64,000 nucleotides of DNA from Platynereis dumerilii (GCA_026936325.1 JAPTHN010000010.1:51705283-51769282), one strand, 5' to 3'; positions 36,600-49,594 are shown, counted from the stretch's first letter. The notes: generated from the letters alone by a model not told the origin. Made by a program: numbers and translations.

Positions 36600-38125
36600 T
36601 GTTTTGGTAATGCTCAGAGATGACATTTCTTATGATACATATATCACAAATTTATTTAGGGAAAATGATCTTACAGATTTTAATTAATACATAGCAGCAT
36701 AGTATGTGTAATGGCAAACAAAGTTGCAAAAATATATTAGTAAAAAAACTGAAAAATACAAATATCACATGAAACCAGAAATAGAAGGAAGTCGTGTCTT
36801 ATATTCGTATATTTGTTTTGCGTGGACCGCATGAGACTCTATTGTAGGGCTTTTGTGTCTGGTATCTGTAGAAGTGTTCGATTGAATGCATAAAACTAGG
36901 TTTAGGCACATCGGAATGGCATTATCAAAGACAATGTGCTTAGAAATTAGCTACTTGTGGCAAATGCAGACACTGGGGTCTTACTCTATTGTAGCAGTTT
37001 CAATCTGGTAGCAAAATGGGACAGACTCAGAAGAGGACATTCTAACATCTGTGGAGCTTTGAAATCACCAATGGAGCAGTTAAACCTGTTAAACGACAGG
37101 ACTGAGAGCACTGAACCACTGGTGACTGATGGGCCAAAAGCTGAAGAGAGTTTAGCTGGTGTCACTCAGTGGCATGGAAATTGGCAAAAGGTTTCTTCAG
37201 TTGATTGGAACACTGACCATGAGAAAAACTTAAATTACCATGTATTGAATGACCCCCCGAATTGTCTCGATTAACCAAACTTTTGTCGTATCTTAACGTA
37301 TAATCGTACATAGGAGTTCCCTTGTTGCTTCAATCAGAAATCACTGTTATTTGCATCCTGACTCTGAATGTGCATGCTGCTGGCCTGATATTTATGCTTC
37401 ACATAAAACACTCTTTGTGATGGCCTGCCTCTCTGGATGTTACAAACAATTAATTCTTTATGAGTCTTAATGATGTTGACAATAATTGCAACATTTTTTT
37501 CATGTGGCATATTTCTCCTTGTAAATCAAATTTTGCTACAAGTTTACAACTAAAATGATGTATTTCCGACCTCATAAATATTTCAAAGGAAATTAGTAGC
37601 CCGGGTTCCTTGCTGATGTATGGCTTACCAAATTGGCATTACACATAAAGAAAACATATAGGGAATGAGGGATAGATTAATGCGGTACATGTATGTAAGT
37701 GCAGTCTTGAAACACCAGTCCTGCTACCCATGGCAGTTGATTGATGAGAGAGAGAGCAGATATCTTGACATGCCACAGACATGAAAATATGACATCACCA
37801 ACCGGTTCTGATAAGCTTGAATCGCTGATTTTGTCATTTGCTGTAAGTTTGCGTCAGCATTTGATCCTCTCAGCCTCTTTGTTGGTTTGTGAGCCTTAAA
37901 AGACCTAAAGGGAATCACACAAGGAGCCCCTTGTTTGCTGAACTTTTTTTCTATAACCCCTTTGAGGTGATTCCTTTGCTCAAGGGGGTAAACAGAATTT
38001 ACCAGATAATGGACATCCAAGAATCAATAAGCAATCCATGCCATGCAGTTACTTGGCAACATTTTCTGTCTCAAAATTGGGCTGAGCCAAAGTGTGATTA
38101 ACAAATTAACCTATCCAACATTTTA
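36600..38125. other. Unannotated region
   Basis: Plus frame 36957-37274 (105 codons) and minus frame 37724-38020 (98 codons) are open, but neither starts or ends with a recognisable splice context or domain. I do not call them genes. Confidence 0.4.
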
Positions 38126-38485
38126 CAGCAGGAATTTGATATGCAGAAAGAGTGTACTAATGCACTGTGAAAATGGCACTTTCTGTGTCATCATGCTTAT
38201 GATTTGTCATTATCATACTCAATACTTTCAATGTTAATTTGATTTAAGGATACAAATACCACTTGTTGGTGACAAGCAAACAAAAGGATTATGCGTCTGA
38301 TTTTTATTCTAAAATCAGTCATGACATATCAAATGGCCTTCTCTTGATCATGACTAATCAAATAACCTCTATGTTTCCTACATTGAATGTAGAGAAGATG
38401 ACACTTCATCAGCTATCCTGAGTTACAAAGTGTCATTTTCACAGTGCAACAGTCCAATCTTTTTGCATATCAAATTTGCTGGCTG
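38126..38485. mobile_element. 360-bp TIR element flanked by TA
   Basis: Left arm CAGCAGGAATTTGATATGCA and right arm complement of CAGCCAGCAAATTTGATATG; the arms extend about 55 bp (GCACTGTGAAAATGGCACTT paired with AAGTGTCATTTTCACAGTGC). TA lies on both sides. Non-coding, Tc1/mariner-type non-autonomous element. Confidence 0.8.
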
Positions 38486-38489
38486 TAAG

Positions 38490-40018
38490 TACTGTTAATT
38501 AGTCAAGTGAGTGAAGTAACTCCGCCTTCTTCTGGCTATACAGTATCTACAGAATTTGGTGTGGATTGCTGGCTCACAAAAGGACTTCCCAATCACTTTA
38601 ATGCACTTTTACACTTACACTGGATGTCAACAAAGGGGAAATTGTGGAAAAATAAAGGGTTGGTCTGTGCTATCTTGTGTCTTGGTCAATTGTGAGGTTT
38701 TGCATTGCTTGCAACACCGAAAAATTACCTGAGCATGTGGTGCCACCAGAAGACAAGAAAGATATTGAAAGGATTGCACTGGACAGAAAAACGATGTCAT
38801 TTAAAATACTATATATGATCATATAATGTTGAATCAACATCGTCTTTCAGATTTCGTCCAAAACATAACTTTCTGATTTAAATGCAGAACTAATTAAAGT
38901 GCAGAACTGTTTCTAACCTCTATCCCAGTGATTCAAAGTGTCTGAACAGAAAATTTAGAGAAAAAAGGAATGTTTGGACTTCTCTTTCCAGAATGAACTT
39001 CATTACTTTTCATCTCTACATTTAACTTCAGAAACCAGCTGCCTCTGAAGTGCATTCGAAGTTATTGGTTTTTGTAGAGCTGATTAATTGAGCAACCGGG
39101 GAAGGCTGTTTTCCTGTTCATTTTAATTGCTCTTTCCTACAACCATTGCACAATGCCACAGTCTAACTGAGCTAATTAATTGTAAAAAAAATAAACCAGA
39201 CTGTTCAGCAGCAGAAAAAAAGAAATGAGAAAGCAAGTCTGGAGACAGAAAGTCTAATGAGCAGGTTCTGGTCCACTATGTTCGCTGACTGGCCAAAGAC
39301 CCCTGGCTGGTGTTATTGTTGCTTGCCTATTTGTTCACACAACTGATTGATTGCTTACAGCAAAATACAAAAGCATTGATTCTTCTTTGGAGTGATACAG
39401 GTATAAATGATTGACTGCTAATGGTTGAGGGAGTCTGTACTTGTAGCTGGCAAGATGCGCTTTACATATCCAGGAGCTTTTGCTTCATGCTATGTGAATC
39501 CGCGAGGAAGTGCTTTAGCAAGCTGCATGGCAGGCCCAGTGGCTGGCCTTCTTCAAAGCCCAGGAGATGACCACTAATCCCTGAAAGACACTCATCCATT
39601 CGCCCTGATTTGCTCTTCTAGAGACCATGGGAAAATATTAGACAAACCTGCTTTTTTCTGCCAAGATCCAAATACCTGAAGTTTGTTGAATTAAAAATGT
39701 GATCTTTCAACTTGCTTAACAAATCACCTAACTTGGATTGATAACTGGACTAATGATAATATGCATCTGTTTGTGATAATTTCCACAAGTTTATCCTCTT
39801 GGGAGATGCTAAAGCTGCACCAGAAACAGGCCTGCAGGCCCCTGTGGAGATGCACCATCTGTCATGATGAATATCTGAGTACCTTCATGAATAATCATTA
39901 TTGTCATACAAGGTACACTTATGTACAAGGTTTCAGATATATCTTACATGTATACTTGATTAATGCCAAAATCACAGCCAAGAAGATGACTCGATAAGGT
40001 GGAATATTGGTGTTTATG
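38490..40018. other. Unannotated region
   Basis: No recognisable gene, RNA or repeat arm. Confidence 0.5.
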
Positions 40019-40019
40019 G

Positions 40020-40082
40020 ATCATAGACGTGTGCAATTAATCCATAATATGGATTTTGTTTTATTGTGCACGTCTATGGTAT
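40020..40082. repeat. 63-bp palindrome
   Basis: ATCATAGACGTGTGCAATTA pairs with the right arm ...TTGTGCACGTCTATGGTAT around a TCCATAATATGGA centre. Probably a minimal palindromic element. Confidence 0.6.
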
Positions 40083-40584
40083 CAATTGCAATTCGGTAAA
40101 TTGAACAATTATGTATGTTCATTCATTGTTCAATGTTTAATGGCAAGTGTAGGAACTTGGAACATCATCAGGATGAAGTTTGAATTCAATAAAATAATTG
40201 CAACTAACAGGATTGTGCGAAAGGACAGTCCATTCCAAAGTAGCTCAAAGTCACAATGCGTGTCATTAAATTCATCAGCCTTCAGTGTGTGTCATTTTCT
40301 TCGTGAATGGCTGATTTCAAATCGTTAATCTTTCAAGAGAGACAATTTATCTTCAGCATATGTTTCCAATGTGTACCTTCTCCTGAGAAATTGTCAGTTT
40401 CATTTTGTCACTGTCGGTCCCATTGCCCTACATTTGGGCTTTTTTTTTCTTCTAGTGCGCTGGTGTCTTTCAATACGTCCCTTGAATGTCTCATATTCCA
40501 CAAAAGAATCCTCAATGCTCCTGTCTTAAGCATGCTCTAATTAACAGGCACCAGAATCTATTAACGGTTGTGACGTTATGAGTA

Positions 40585-41469
40585 GAGTAGGTCGGGGCAT
40601 GCAGCCCCCTTAACTTCGAGGTGCGATTTGACCTACTTTTTATGGTCGATTCTTTGAATGCTTATGCTGTCAGGAAGGGATCACCTAACTCTATTTATAA
40701 CTAGTGAAACAAATGTCTACTAATTTTAATAAAGGAGTTACGGCCATTTTTGTAAAAAAATTAAAATGACCTTCTTACCCCACCCATCGGGCAAGAAGCC
40801 CCCCTATCATAATCCTATGGCATTTTTTTTGCGAGTGCATTCAGCTTGAAAGTTATTTCTTGGGGTTCTTCTATCATTTTAAGGCATTTTATTAACTTTT
40901 TCTGAATTTCAGAATTTTTCTGTTCATACATTTATTTTTTAATATTTTTTGCCCTGTTTCAATTTCGGCCAAATTTTTTCTATTTTAATTAGCTATTCTA
41001 TCAAGATTTAAGGTAAAGTACACATTATTAAATGGTTCCTGAAGCAGCTTTGAGGCCCCAGTGTAGGGGCCTCATGCCCCATGCCATGTGGGGCCTCTCA
41101 CCCCAAACCCACATATTTTAATTTGACCTCTATATTTCGAACTAAAATGCAAAAAACATGATCCAAATCATATTTGTGCGATGGTCTTAAAGCGAAGCAA
41201 TGCAGGTATCCATTATACTTTTAAAAATTTCCAAGATTATTTCTGACAACCGCTTTAAAAGAATTAGTCAAAGTTACAAAAACCATACAAATTTTTTTGT
41301 TTCTTTAATTTCTTCTATGGTTTGGTGCTGTTTGCCCTGAAAATTTGTAACGTCACCTAAAACGCCTCTAGCTTCAATCCTATCATTAGATAAACGCACC
41401 AAAAATGTAAGTTTGGATATAACCCTGGGGGGGCCTCACCTAACCCGGGCTTCTTGCCCCGACCTACTC
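40585..41469. mobile_element. 885-bp TIR element flanked by TA
   Basis: The tips GAGTAGGTCGGGGCA and TGCCCCGACCTACTC are flanked by TA (40583-40584, 41470-41471). Inside each end are GC-rich patches of the same kind (GGGCAAGAAGCC, CGGGCTTCTTGCCC, GGGGCCTCATGCCCC), so several smaller palindromes lie within. No transposase. Non-autonomous Tc1/mariner-type by its TA duplication. Confidence 0.85.
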
Positions 41470-41474
41470 TATGT

Positions 41475-42298
41475 AAATACTCATAATGTAATCATTAGAT
41501 CATAGATCCAAGTGCTCGTGCTCTAATTCAAAACAAACAATGCGAAAGGTTCTCCGATTTCAACTTGTGTGCATTTTGCCACCTTCTATGTTATATGTGA
41601 CAAATTTGCACAATTACTGTATTTTTGTAATTTCTTTTACTGGAGACTAGGGACAACTGATAATATGGAAAAAATTGGTGAAGAGGAAAAACTTAAATGT
41701 GTAAGGGCATGATGACTGGGAAGTAATTCAGGAGCTACATTGTAGGGTAATGTGAGAATGCATGAAGGAAGTATTACCCATCGCTGACCAGCGCCTCATA
41801 TACTGCAGTGTTCTGGACTGAGAGCCATATTTATGAATCCCTGAGGTGCAAGTTGGGCAAGTGGCTCAATTGAGACTGTCTAAGTAACAGGGGATGAAAG
41901 ATCGACTGTAGCTTACACCTTGACTTGCACCAACTGCAACTCCTGTAGATAAGGCGAAAGGTTGAAGAAGGCCCAGTGCCAATTCCATAGTGCAAGGGTA
42001 GACATCAAATAAGAAAAATACTTTTAACTTGTCATAAAGGGCCTACATTGCAATGGAAATATGAATACTACATTAATTTACAGTACGTGTGTACTTTAAC
42101 CAAAAAGGGAACTTTACAGAATGAGTGTAAATCAAGGAAGACAAAACAATTATGCATTTGATGAACAATTTGCACAAATCAGTTTGCATGACCCAGCTTG
42201 GGAGATCATTAAATGCCAAGTTACCCAAAACTGTTGCGATGAACCTGGATTATGTCAGAAAACGTACCTAAATTGCTCCGTAAACATTTACTTACATG
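41475..42298. other. Unannotated region
   Basis: No gene or repeat recognised. Confidence 0.5.
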
Positions 42299-42300
42299 TA

Positions 42301-42961
42301 CAAGGGGCGTTCAGAAAGTTCGAGGCTTTTTTTATATGGACACTTATTTGCAATCTTGAGCTATGAATTCTTTACAGGATGAAATTCAGCATATTTGGAA
42401 TGGATTTCCAAAATTTTGGACAATTTGGACATTTTTAAGTCACTCTGTGGTTGCCATGGAAACTGAAAGTTCAGCTAGTTGGGGCAGGTAATACTAAAGC
42501 CAAGAAAGCCAACAAATTGTGACTGTGAGAGACTTCTCTCTCTCTCTATCGCTTGTATTAGCGAGATTAACAATATTTGACACAAGAAATACGATATTGG
42601 TTTCTAAATATCCTTGCAAGCACACCAAATGTGTGTATTCTTCCGCTGAAACTATGTTGGAAAGCACTCCTGCATACCAGATTCGGCAAGGGAATTTCAG
42701 GCGGCAAGGGTGTGTTTCCCTGACTGCATAAAGACTTGTGAAAGCATGGATTCACTGGTATGAACAAGAAACCCAAATAGACCACACTATAACTTTGAGT
42801 TTCCATGGCAACCACAGAATGACTGTAAAATATCCTAATTGTCCAAAATTTTGGAAATCCATTCCAAATATGTTGAATTTTATCGTGTCAAAAAATCATA
42901 GATCTAGATTGAAAATAAGTGTCCATATAAAAAAAGCCTCGAACTTTCTGAACGCCCCTCG
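42301..42961. mobile_element. 661-bp mariner-type element with long TIRs
   Basis: Left end CAAGGGGCGTTCAGAAAGTT and right end complement of CGAGGGGCGTTCAGAAAGTT, flanked by TA on both sides. Similarity continues about 150 bp inward (TGGAATGGATTTCCAAAATT, then GTGGTTGCCATGGAAAC against GTTTCCATGGCAACCAC). The GGGGCGTTCAGAAAGTTCGAG tip is typical of mariner-family ends. The centre (42640-42780) may hold a remnant of a transposase 3' end (RLVKAWIHWYEQ), but this is weak. Confidence 0.85.
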
Positions 42962-42969
42962 TATGTAGA

Positions 42970-44567
42970 GTAGATGTAAGAATGAAAATAAAATTGTTGA
43001 ATTTGCTATAAGAACTGGACCTGACCAGAGTTCATCAAACAGTATGGACTGTTCATACTGAGATGAATAAAGCCTCCAGCTATGGTGATGGAGGAAAAAA
43101 GTAGCAAGATACATGAAACGGCGCATTAAGGATGTCTTTGTATACATGCGTGCAAAAGCGTGAAGTGGCTGATTGCTCAAGAGAGAGTCTCAGCCATGTG
43201 GGAGGTAGTTTCGTCTTTCTGAACAGTTATCTGATACGGGGAGCTCTAGAATAGTGATTTATGGACAAACTTTGTGATTCTTAGCAATTTGAAAGCATAC
43301 AACAGTCATATATCAGGCATATGAGACTTGTCTTGACATCTTTTTTGATAAAGCATGCAGTGTATTGTGTGTATAAACAGTATGCTTTCTTCAAACAATT
43401 TTGGTGTCATCTCATGTTGCTAAAAAGATCTACTGCAGAAGTGCCCCTTCATCTGTCTGTTTTGTCGTTGTCACTTTGTGGTACTAATTGTTGTATGTTG
43501 TTAAGAAGCCTATGAATGACATGCTGTACAATGTATATTGTGCATTCTCCAAAATACACAATACTGCAGATATGAAGCTTTCGGAGAGAGTTAGAGGTCT
43601 CAAGTGGATATATCATACGAAAGTATCTTCACATGCTTCTAAAGTGACTCTTCTACGCATTAAAAAAAAATTTCATTTTAACAATTCCTTAGGCAAATTT
43701 TATTATTTGATATAGGTAATTTAAAAAGTTACCTAGTTCATCATCAATGGAATTTCTGAATAAAGCATTTTCCAATAAGGACATCAAATGGATGTAATAC
43801 TTTAAATTGTGACAGACTGACAGTACATTTTCATGATGTCACAGGTTCTTGTCGGGTTGCATCCACAGGGCCTCTTTCTCATCAGCACTAACTTTGAAGC
43901 TTTGCTGTGAATCTGTCCAATTCCAAAGGTTCCAAGATAGGGAGAGGAATAGCAGAACAGAATATCGAATTATCATTTATTCATTAATGCTTTAAATTTT
44001 CAGAAAACTTTTCCAACTCATTCATAATCTTTCAGATTAGTATCCAAATTTGAATCAGATGAAAATCTAAATTTCTAGATAAGTTATACAAGATTTTAAG
44101 CTGTAGCCCTACAGATCTTGAAAATCAGATAATCTGAACAAAACTCAAGACAGGGGTGATACCCATGATCCTAATTAGCAATTTGGAAAGAAAACACTTC
44201 CAAAAACAATTCTTAAAGCATCAATTAGAAAATTTCTAGCAAATCGAGCTGGTGGTAAAGCTGCAGAAAGCGTCATTCTTGCTAGGTAAAACAAGATTTT
44301 AAAATTGGACCAATTATTGCACCAACCATTGCATTCTAATTGAGCTTTGTATACATTGTATTATAATTTCCATCCCTCAATAATTAAGTCTCACATTCCA
44401 GTCATAATAAAGCAGTAAGAAAAAAAATATTTTTGCAGCTGATGACACAAACAGTGTAGGAAGAGAACCTACGCCAAATATACAAGAGGCAAAAACATTA
44501 GATCAGCAGAAACTGTTGCAAACTTACATCAAATATCTTGCATACACGTACTTTACATACATGGAAG
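42970..44567. other. Unannotated region
   Basis: No gene or repeat recognised; short frames lack support. Confidence 0.5.
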
Positions 44568-44880
44568 GCAAAGGACTGTGTTGAAGAATTTGAGATTTTG
44601 TGAAAAGCACGGTGAAAAGGTGTCGTCTCTGATCTTTTTCAAATAAATATCTAGGTCTGCACTTCCCACACAGAAATCAAACATAACAATGACTTGACCG
44701 AAACAGTGCAAATGTGTTGAGAACTGAGAACTGCTGATGATAATAGAGCATTCACTCAAAAAAGTAAATGCTCACTGTCAAAAATTAATTACCAAATATG
44801 ATGTCTTCCTTTCTATTTATTGTTTAAAGTATCTTCACAAATTGACAGAAACTATAGATAGATAGATAGATAGATAGATG

Positions 44881-45939
44881 GGTCAAAATTTGATAAGTCT
44901 GAAATTCTTGTCTCCGGTGTTTAACAATAATTCATGATGGCAGGCAGACCAATAGAGGACCTCTTGTTGTCATTTGTCATAGACAAGGATATTAGCAAAA
45001 CTTTTAACACAAAAAATATGCGGCAGAATACTTTTATCCCATCCAAAAATAGCATTGAAGTGGCCTACCCTCCTGAAAATGGCCTGTCTCCAACAACATT
45101 TTCTTTGAAAGATCGTATCACAACAACTAGTACAGGATCCTAATTCAATTAAACTCTTCCATACATTGAGACTTGACTGTCAGTCTTCTAAAATCTGGTC
45201 ACCAATAGCTGAAATAATATTCTGTATAAGAGCAGGAGGTTGTTGTGTCGATGTCTCCAATATTGCGTCATTAGCATCGCGCCTGATTTGTTTCTTAATA
45301 AAAATTAAAGGGACACACATTCTGTGAGAAAACTTTGTGTCTGATGTTGTCTGAGAACCCAAAAAATAACTGAACTATATGTAGCTCTGTATCATTTATG
45401 TAAACCAACATATTAGAGTGTTTCTGTTGGCATGTCAGTTGTCCTATCTCAATTTGTCATTAGCAAACGCCTTGCTACTCTATTTTGACTACATATTTCT
45501 GGACCAAAATCACCGTGAACATGTGTCTAGTGTTCATAAGGTCATTGCATGCACATATTGCCAGACTGCCAGTTTTCCACTGGTCCCTGCAAAGATTTTT
45601 ACTGTAATTATCATTAGCATCACGCTGTCATTAGCATCATGTCAAAAATGGCTTATTGCCTTTACCTCACTAAAATTTTGTTTCAGGTGACTGGAGTTGA
45701 AATCAGTTGAATATATATTATCAATAAGTGTTTCAACAGACTATTACATAACATTTTTGCATTTTTCTTGCATCTGACATGCTTAGTATGAAGTTTGATG
45801 CTTCTCTGAAACTACTATCCAAATATGGGGTGCCAGTAATATCGTCTTTATTATTCAGAATCCAAACTATAGATGTAAAGAGGATTTTTGTTTGTTTTTG
45901 TAAAAAAGCCCTAGGTGGTATGGATTTCAAATTTTGACC
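44881..45939. mobile_element. 1.06-kb insertion with 13-bp TIRs, absent from the paralogous copy
   Basis: The tips GGTCAAAATTTGA and TCAAATTTTGACC are inverted repeats. The flanks join directly in copy 2 (GATAGATAATTTATTTTT near 47465), showing an empty site. The short duplication (AGATG/AGATA) is ambiguous because the target is a GATA run. The interior frames are unrecognised. Confidence 0.75.
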
Positions 45940-46716
45940 AGATAATTTATGTTTCCAACATTACAAGTGCAAGTAATTTATGAATTAAACTGGGTGATAA
46001 CATGATGTTGGAGGGATGCCCAGAGAAACTCGAGAGTTTGTTTTTGGGCACCCCAGGTGAGATGAGATGAAATGATATGGGCATGAATTGATGAAAGAAT
46101 GATCCAAAGAATAAATAGATGTCACAATTATTAACAATTAAACATACTGTGGTATAAATTTGTCGTATTCAGAGAAAAAATAGTTAGATACCTAATATAA
46201 ATCATTAAGACATGATAAAGCCTTCAACTTGAAATAGCAGAGGACAAAGACTGCCAAACATAACTGTTACATGCCTACAGCCAAACATGTAACATACAAT
46301 ATACATGTAGATTGAACAAACGAAAACAGAAACTTTCAGATTAAAATTCGAAATTCAGATTACTACAAAGTCAGTGTCAGAGTTTTCCCAGACTGGTATT
46401 AAGGTTAATCCATGTAACCATGTTTGCCATTTGAAAGTAAGCATCTGCCTTAAATTAATAACTTGTTTATGTAACATCAAATGCACAGAGACTACAGTTT
46501 CCTGCAAAGGTTTTCCTTTCTTCTTATCCATCCCTTTTTATAAAATCAGCTATCTCATCTAATTAAATAACAGGCTGGTGATTCAATGTTGTCTTTGAGA
46601 CTTCGAAATATGCTGATCAAATATTCTTCTGGAGTTTTCATAACACAAGTCCAAATATGGAGTTTAGAATAATTATCCTTTTCTATCTTAATGATTTCTT
46701 TCCCGATATTTGCTTA

Positions 46717-47013
46717 GGGGCCGATCAGATGATCTTTGGGGGGGGGGGCTATGGATATTTGGTGAAAAAAAAGGAGTGTTTCCCACTTGACACTGAAAAA
46801 AAAGTTTGTTCAGCACATGGAAATAAAAAAAAAGTTTGTTTCTACCTGTACATAGCTAGGGTACCGTAATGTTAAAATTTCGATAAAAAAGTTTGTCGAG
46901 AGTGCGCATACAAAACAATTGTTCGTCGACGCATCGCGAACGAAAAAAAAGTTCGTCCTGGGTGAAAAGTCCATTGCCCCCCCCCCCCCCGCAATTATCA
47001 TCTGGTCGGCCCC
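46717..47013. mobile_element. 297-bp PIF/Harbinger-type element with TTA duplication
   Basis: The tips GGGGCCGATCAGATGATC and complement of GGGGCCGACCAGATGATA are flanked by TTA (46714-46716, 47014-47016). Copy 2 has the empty site (GAGCTTAGCTTTATTTG near 48224). A 3-bp TTA duplication with a GGGGCC tip fits PIF/Harbinger. Just inside each tip is a homopolymer: an 11-12 G run at left and a 12-14 C run at right. The interior repeats the motif AAAAAAAGTTTGTT or AAAGTTCGTC about five times. Confidence 0.88.
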
Positions 47014-47161
47014 TTAGCTTTATTTGAATGAGACTGACAGATTTACAGCAATGCTTCAAAGTTGGTGCTAATGGAATCGTTACAAGATGGTAATATCATG
47101 AAAATGCAGTCACATTTGGAAGCAGTTGTATTTGAAATGGTATGGCATTATCCTACTTTGC

Positions 47162-48401
47162 CAAGGCAAAGGACAGTGATGAAGAATTTGAGATTTGTAA
47201 AACGGTGTCGTCTCTGATTTTTTTCAAATAAATGTCTATGTGTAGGTCTGCACTTCCCAGACAGATATCAAACATCATAAGGACTTGACTGGAATAGTGC
47301 AAATGTGTGGAGAACTGCCGATGATATTATCTAGAGCATTCACTCAAAACAGTAAATGCTTACTGTCAAAAATTAATTACCAAATAGGCTATGATGTCTT
47401 GCCTTCTATTTATTGTTTAAAGTGAGATCTTCACAAATTGACCAAAGCTATAGATAGATAGATAGATAATTTATTTTTCCAACATCAGAAGTACAACTCG
47501 AGAGTTTGTTTTTTTGGCACCCCAGGTGAGATGAGATGAGATGAAATGATATGGGCATTAATTGATGAAAGAATGATCCAAAGAATAAATATCACTATTA
47601 TTAATAAAAATAAATATCACAATTATTAATAATTAAACATGCTGTCATATTCAGAGAAAAAATAGTTAGATACCTATTACCTAATATAAATCATTAAGAC
47701 ATGATAAAGCCTTCAACTTGAAATAGCAGAGGACAAAGACTGCCAAACATAACTGTTACATACTTAAAGCCAAACATGTATCTAATATATGTAACATATA
47801 ATAAACATATGCATTGAACAAACGAAAACAGAAACTTTCAGATTAAAATTCGAAATTCAGATTACTACAAATTCCTGGTCAGAATTTTCCCAGACTGGTG
47901 TTAAGGTTAGTCCATGTAACCATATTTGCCATTTGAAAGCAAACATCTTAATTAAATTGATAACTTGTTTTATGCAATATCAAATATAATTATAGAGACT
48001 GCCTGCAGTTTTCTGCGAAGGTTTTCCTTTCTCCTCTTCAATCTACTTTCTAAAATCAGCTATCTCATCTTATTAAATCACATGCTGGTGATTCGATGTT
48101 GTCTTTGAGACTTCGTAATATGCTGATCAAATATTCTTCTGGAGTTTTCATAACACAAGTCCAAATATGGAATTTAGAATAATTATCCTTTTTCTTTCTC
48201 GATAATTCCTGCCCCATGTTTGAGCTTAGCTTTATTTGAATGAGACTGACAGATTTACAGCAATGCTTCAAAGTTGGTGCTGATGGAAGAGTTACAAGAT
48301 GGTAATATCATGAAAATGCAGTCACATTTCGAAGCAGTTGTATTTGAAACGGTAAAGAATACCAATCGATTATTGGCATTATCCTACTTTGCCCAGTCAC
48401 A
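47162..48401. repeat. Tandem duplication B, copy 2 (empty sites)
   Basis: Direct copy of 44568-47161 without the two insertions. Substitutions and small indels are distributed throughout, so the duplication is not very recent. Confidence 0.88.
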
Positions 48402-48719
48402 GGTCTATTGAATTGAACAGTTATTGTCAAACAAAGTGGGCCATCAAGCTGTGAAGAAAAGTTTGGCATAACACAATACATGCAAACAAGGAAACAACGA
48501 TGCAGTAGTCGATGGTTTGTTTATATTAGTTTTTGACAGGTTAGTACTACAAATGTCACGGTTAGTAAAAATTACATATCAACAATGTACAACACTCAAT
48601 TGAGGGGAATGAACACTCTTGTCATTGTAAGCCACACTTGTGTGTTGTACGGTTTGGTTAAGAAATTAGTTGGGTTTTCACAGTTGCATGTTTGCATGAA
48701 GAAACAATGTTATATATAA

Positions 48720-49125
48720 GTGTCCATATATACTCCTGGTTTAGCCCAGTTTACCATGTTTGAAGTATGGAAAATAGGTACTAAAGTAGGAGTATATATA
48801 TACTCCTGGTTTATCCCAGTTTCCTATATTAAAGGTATAGGAAATAGGTACTAAAACAGGGGTATGTATAGTATTTAACTGAGTTGCCAGAGTTACATTT
48901 AGCCTTCTGATCACTAAGTAGTTTATTCAATTATAATGACCTATTCACTGAAATTTTTTTGTAATAACACAACCTTGCTCTACCCTCTGTCTTTTTAAAT
49001 AATAACAAAGATAATAATTATAAATGTGTCTTATATAGGTATGTACTCCTGGTTTAGCCCGATTTCCCATGTACATGCTTAAAGTATAGGAAATAGGTGC
49101 TAAAGCCAGAGTATATATGCTCAGA
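48720..49125. repeat. Three short hairpin units
   Basis: A unit of about 75-85 bp begins TATACTCCTGGTTTAGCCC and ends GGTACTAAAGTAGGAGTATA. It occurs at 48728-48803, 48797-48870 and 49042-49120. Start and end of each unit are imperfect inverted repeats, and the first two units overlap at their GTATATATAC junction. Confidence 0.65.
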
Positions 49126-49428
49126 AATTATTATTATTTAGAAATTGTATAAACAGTTGTGGTACTTCTGCGTTATCTACAAGAAGTGACAATAATGGTT
49201 ATTGTCTCAATTGACAGTTCTAAATTTGGCTTAACTGCATGAGCTGTGAAATGAGGTTAAAAAATCTGCTTATACCACTCGACACCTCTGTCAGCCAATC
49301 ATGAGCCAGTATTTCACTGCAATAAAACCCATATTCTTTGTTGTCCAGTTATCCTCCCATGGGAGGATAATAAGTGAAGCTGTGAAAAAAAACACAGCTA
49401 CAAATGACAACTTTCAGCTTTGTCTTAT

Positions 49429-49541
49429 GGTATAAGCCGGTTATTCACCGCGGGATCGGCAATATGTGTTTATCACAGCTCGGGCTAACGCCCTCGCTGG
49501 ATAAATCACATATTGCCTCTCCCTAGGTGAATAACCTATAC
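49429..49541. mobile_element. 113-bp palindromic element
   Basis: GTATAAGCCGGTTATTCACC pairs with GGTGAATAACCTATAC at the right end. The arms continue through GGCAATATGTG and TTTATC to a centre around GGGCTAACGCCC. Hairpin with no coding capacity. Confidence 0.75.
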
Positions 49542-49594
49542 AAAACCCTTTTGTATCAAGTGTTACATTATGCATGTGACACAAGAGCTAGTGA

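Larger units (their letters stand above)
44568..47161. repeat. Tandem duplication B, copy 1 (carries two insertions)
   Basis: GGCAAAGGACTGTGTTGAAG at the start corresponds to GGCAAAGGACAGTGATGAAG at 47166. Homology is followed to GGCATTATCCTACTTTGCC at both ends. The extra length relative to copy 2 is explained by the insertions 44881-45939 and 46717-47013. No gene is recognised in the unit, which contains a short GATA run (44856-44879). Confidence 0.88.

Noticed and set aside
36957-37274. 105-codon plus frame
   Set aside because: No ATG at its start, no splice context and no recognised motif; could be chance.
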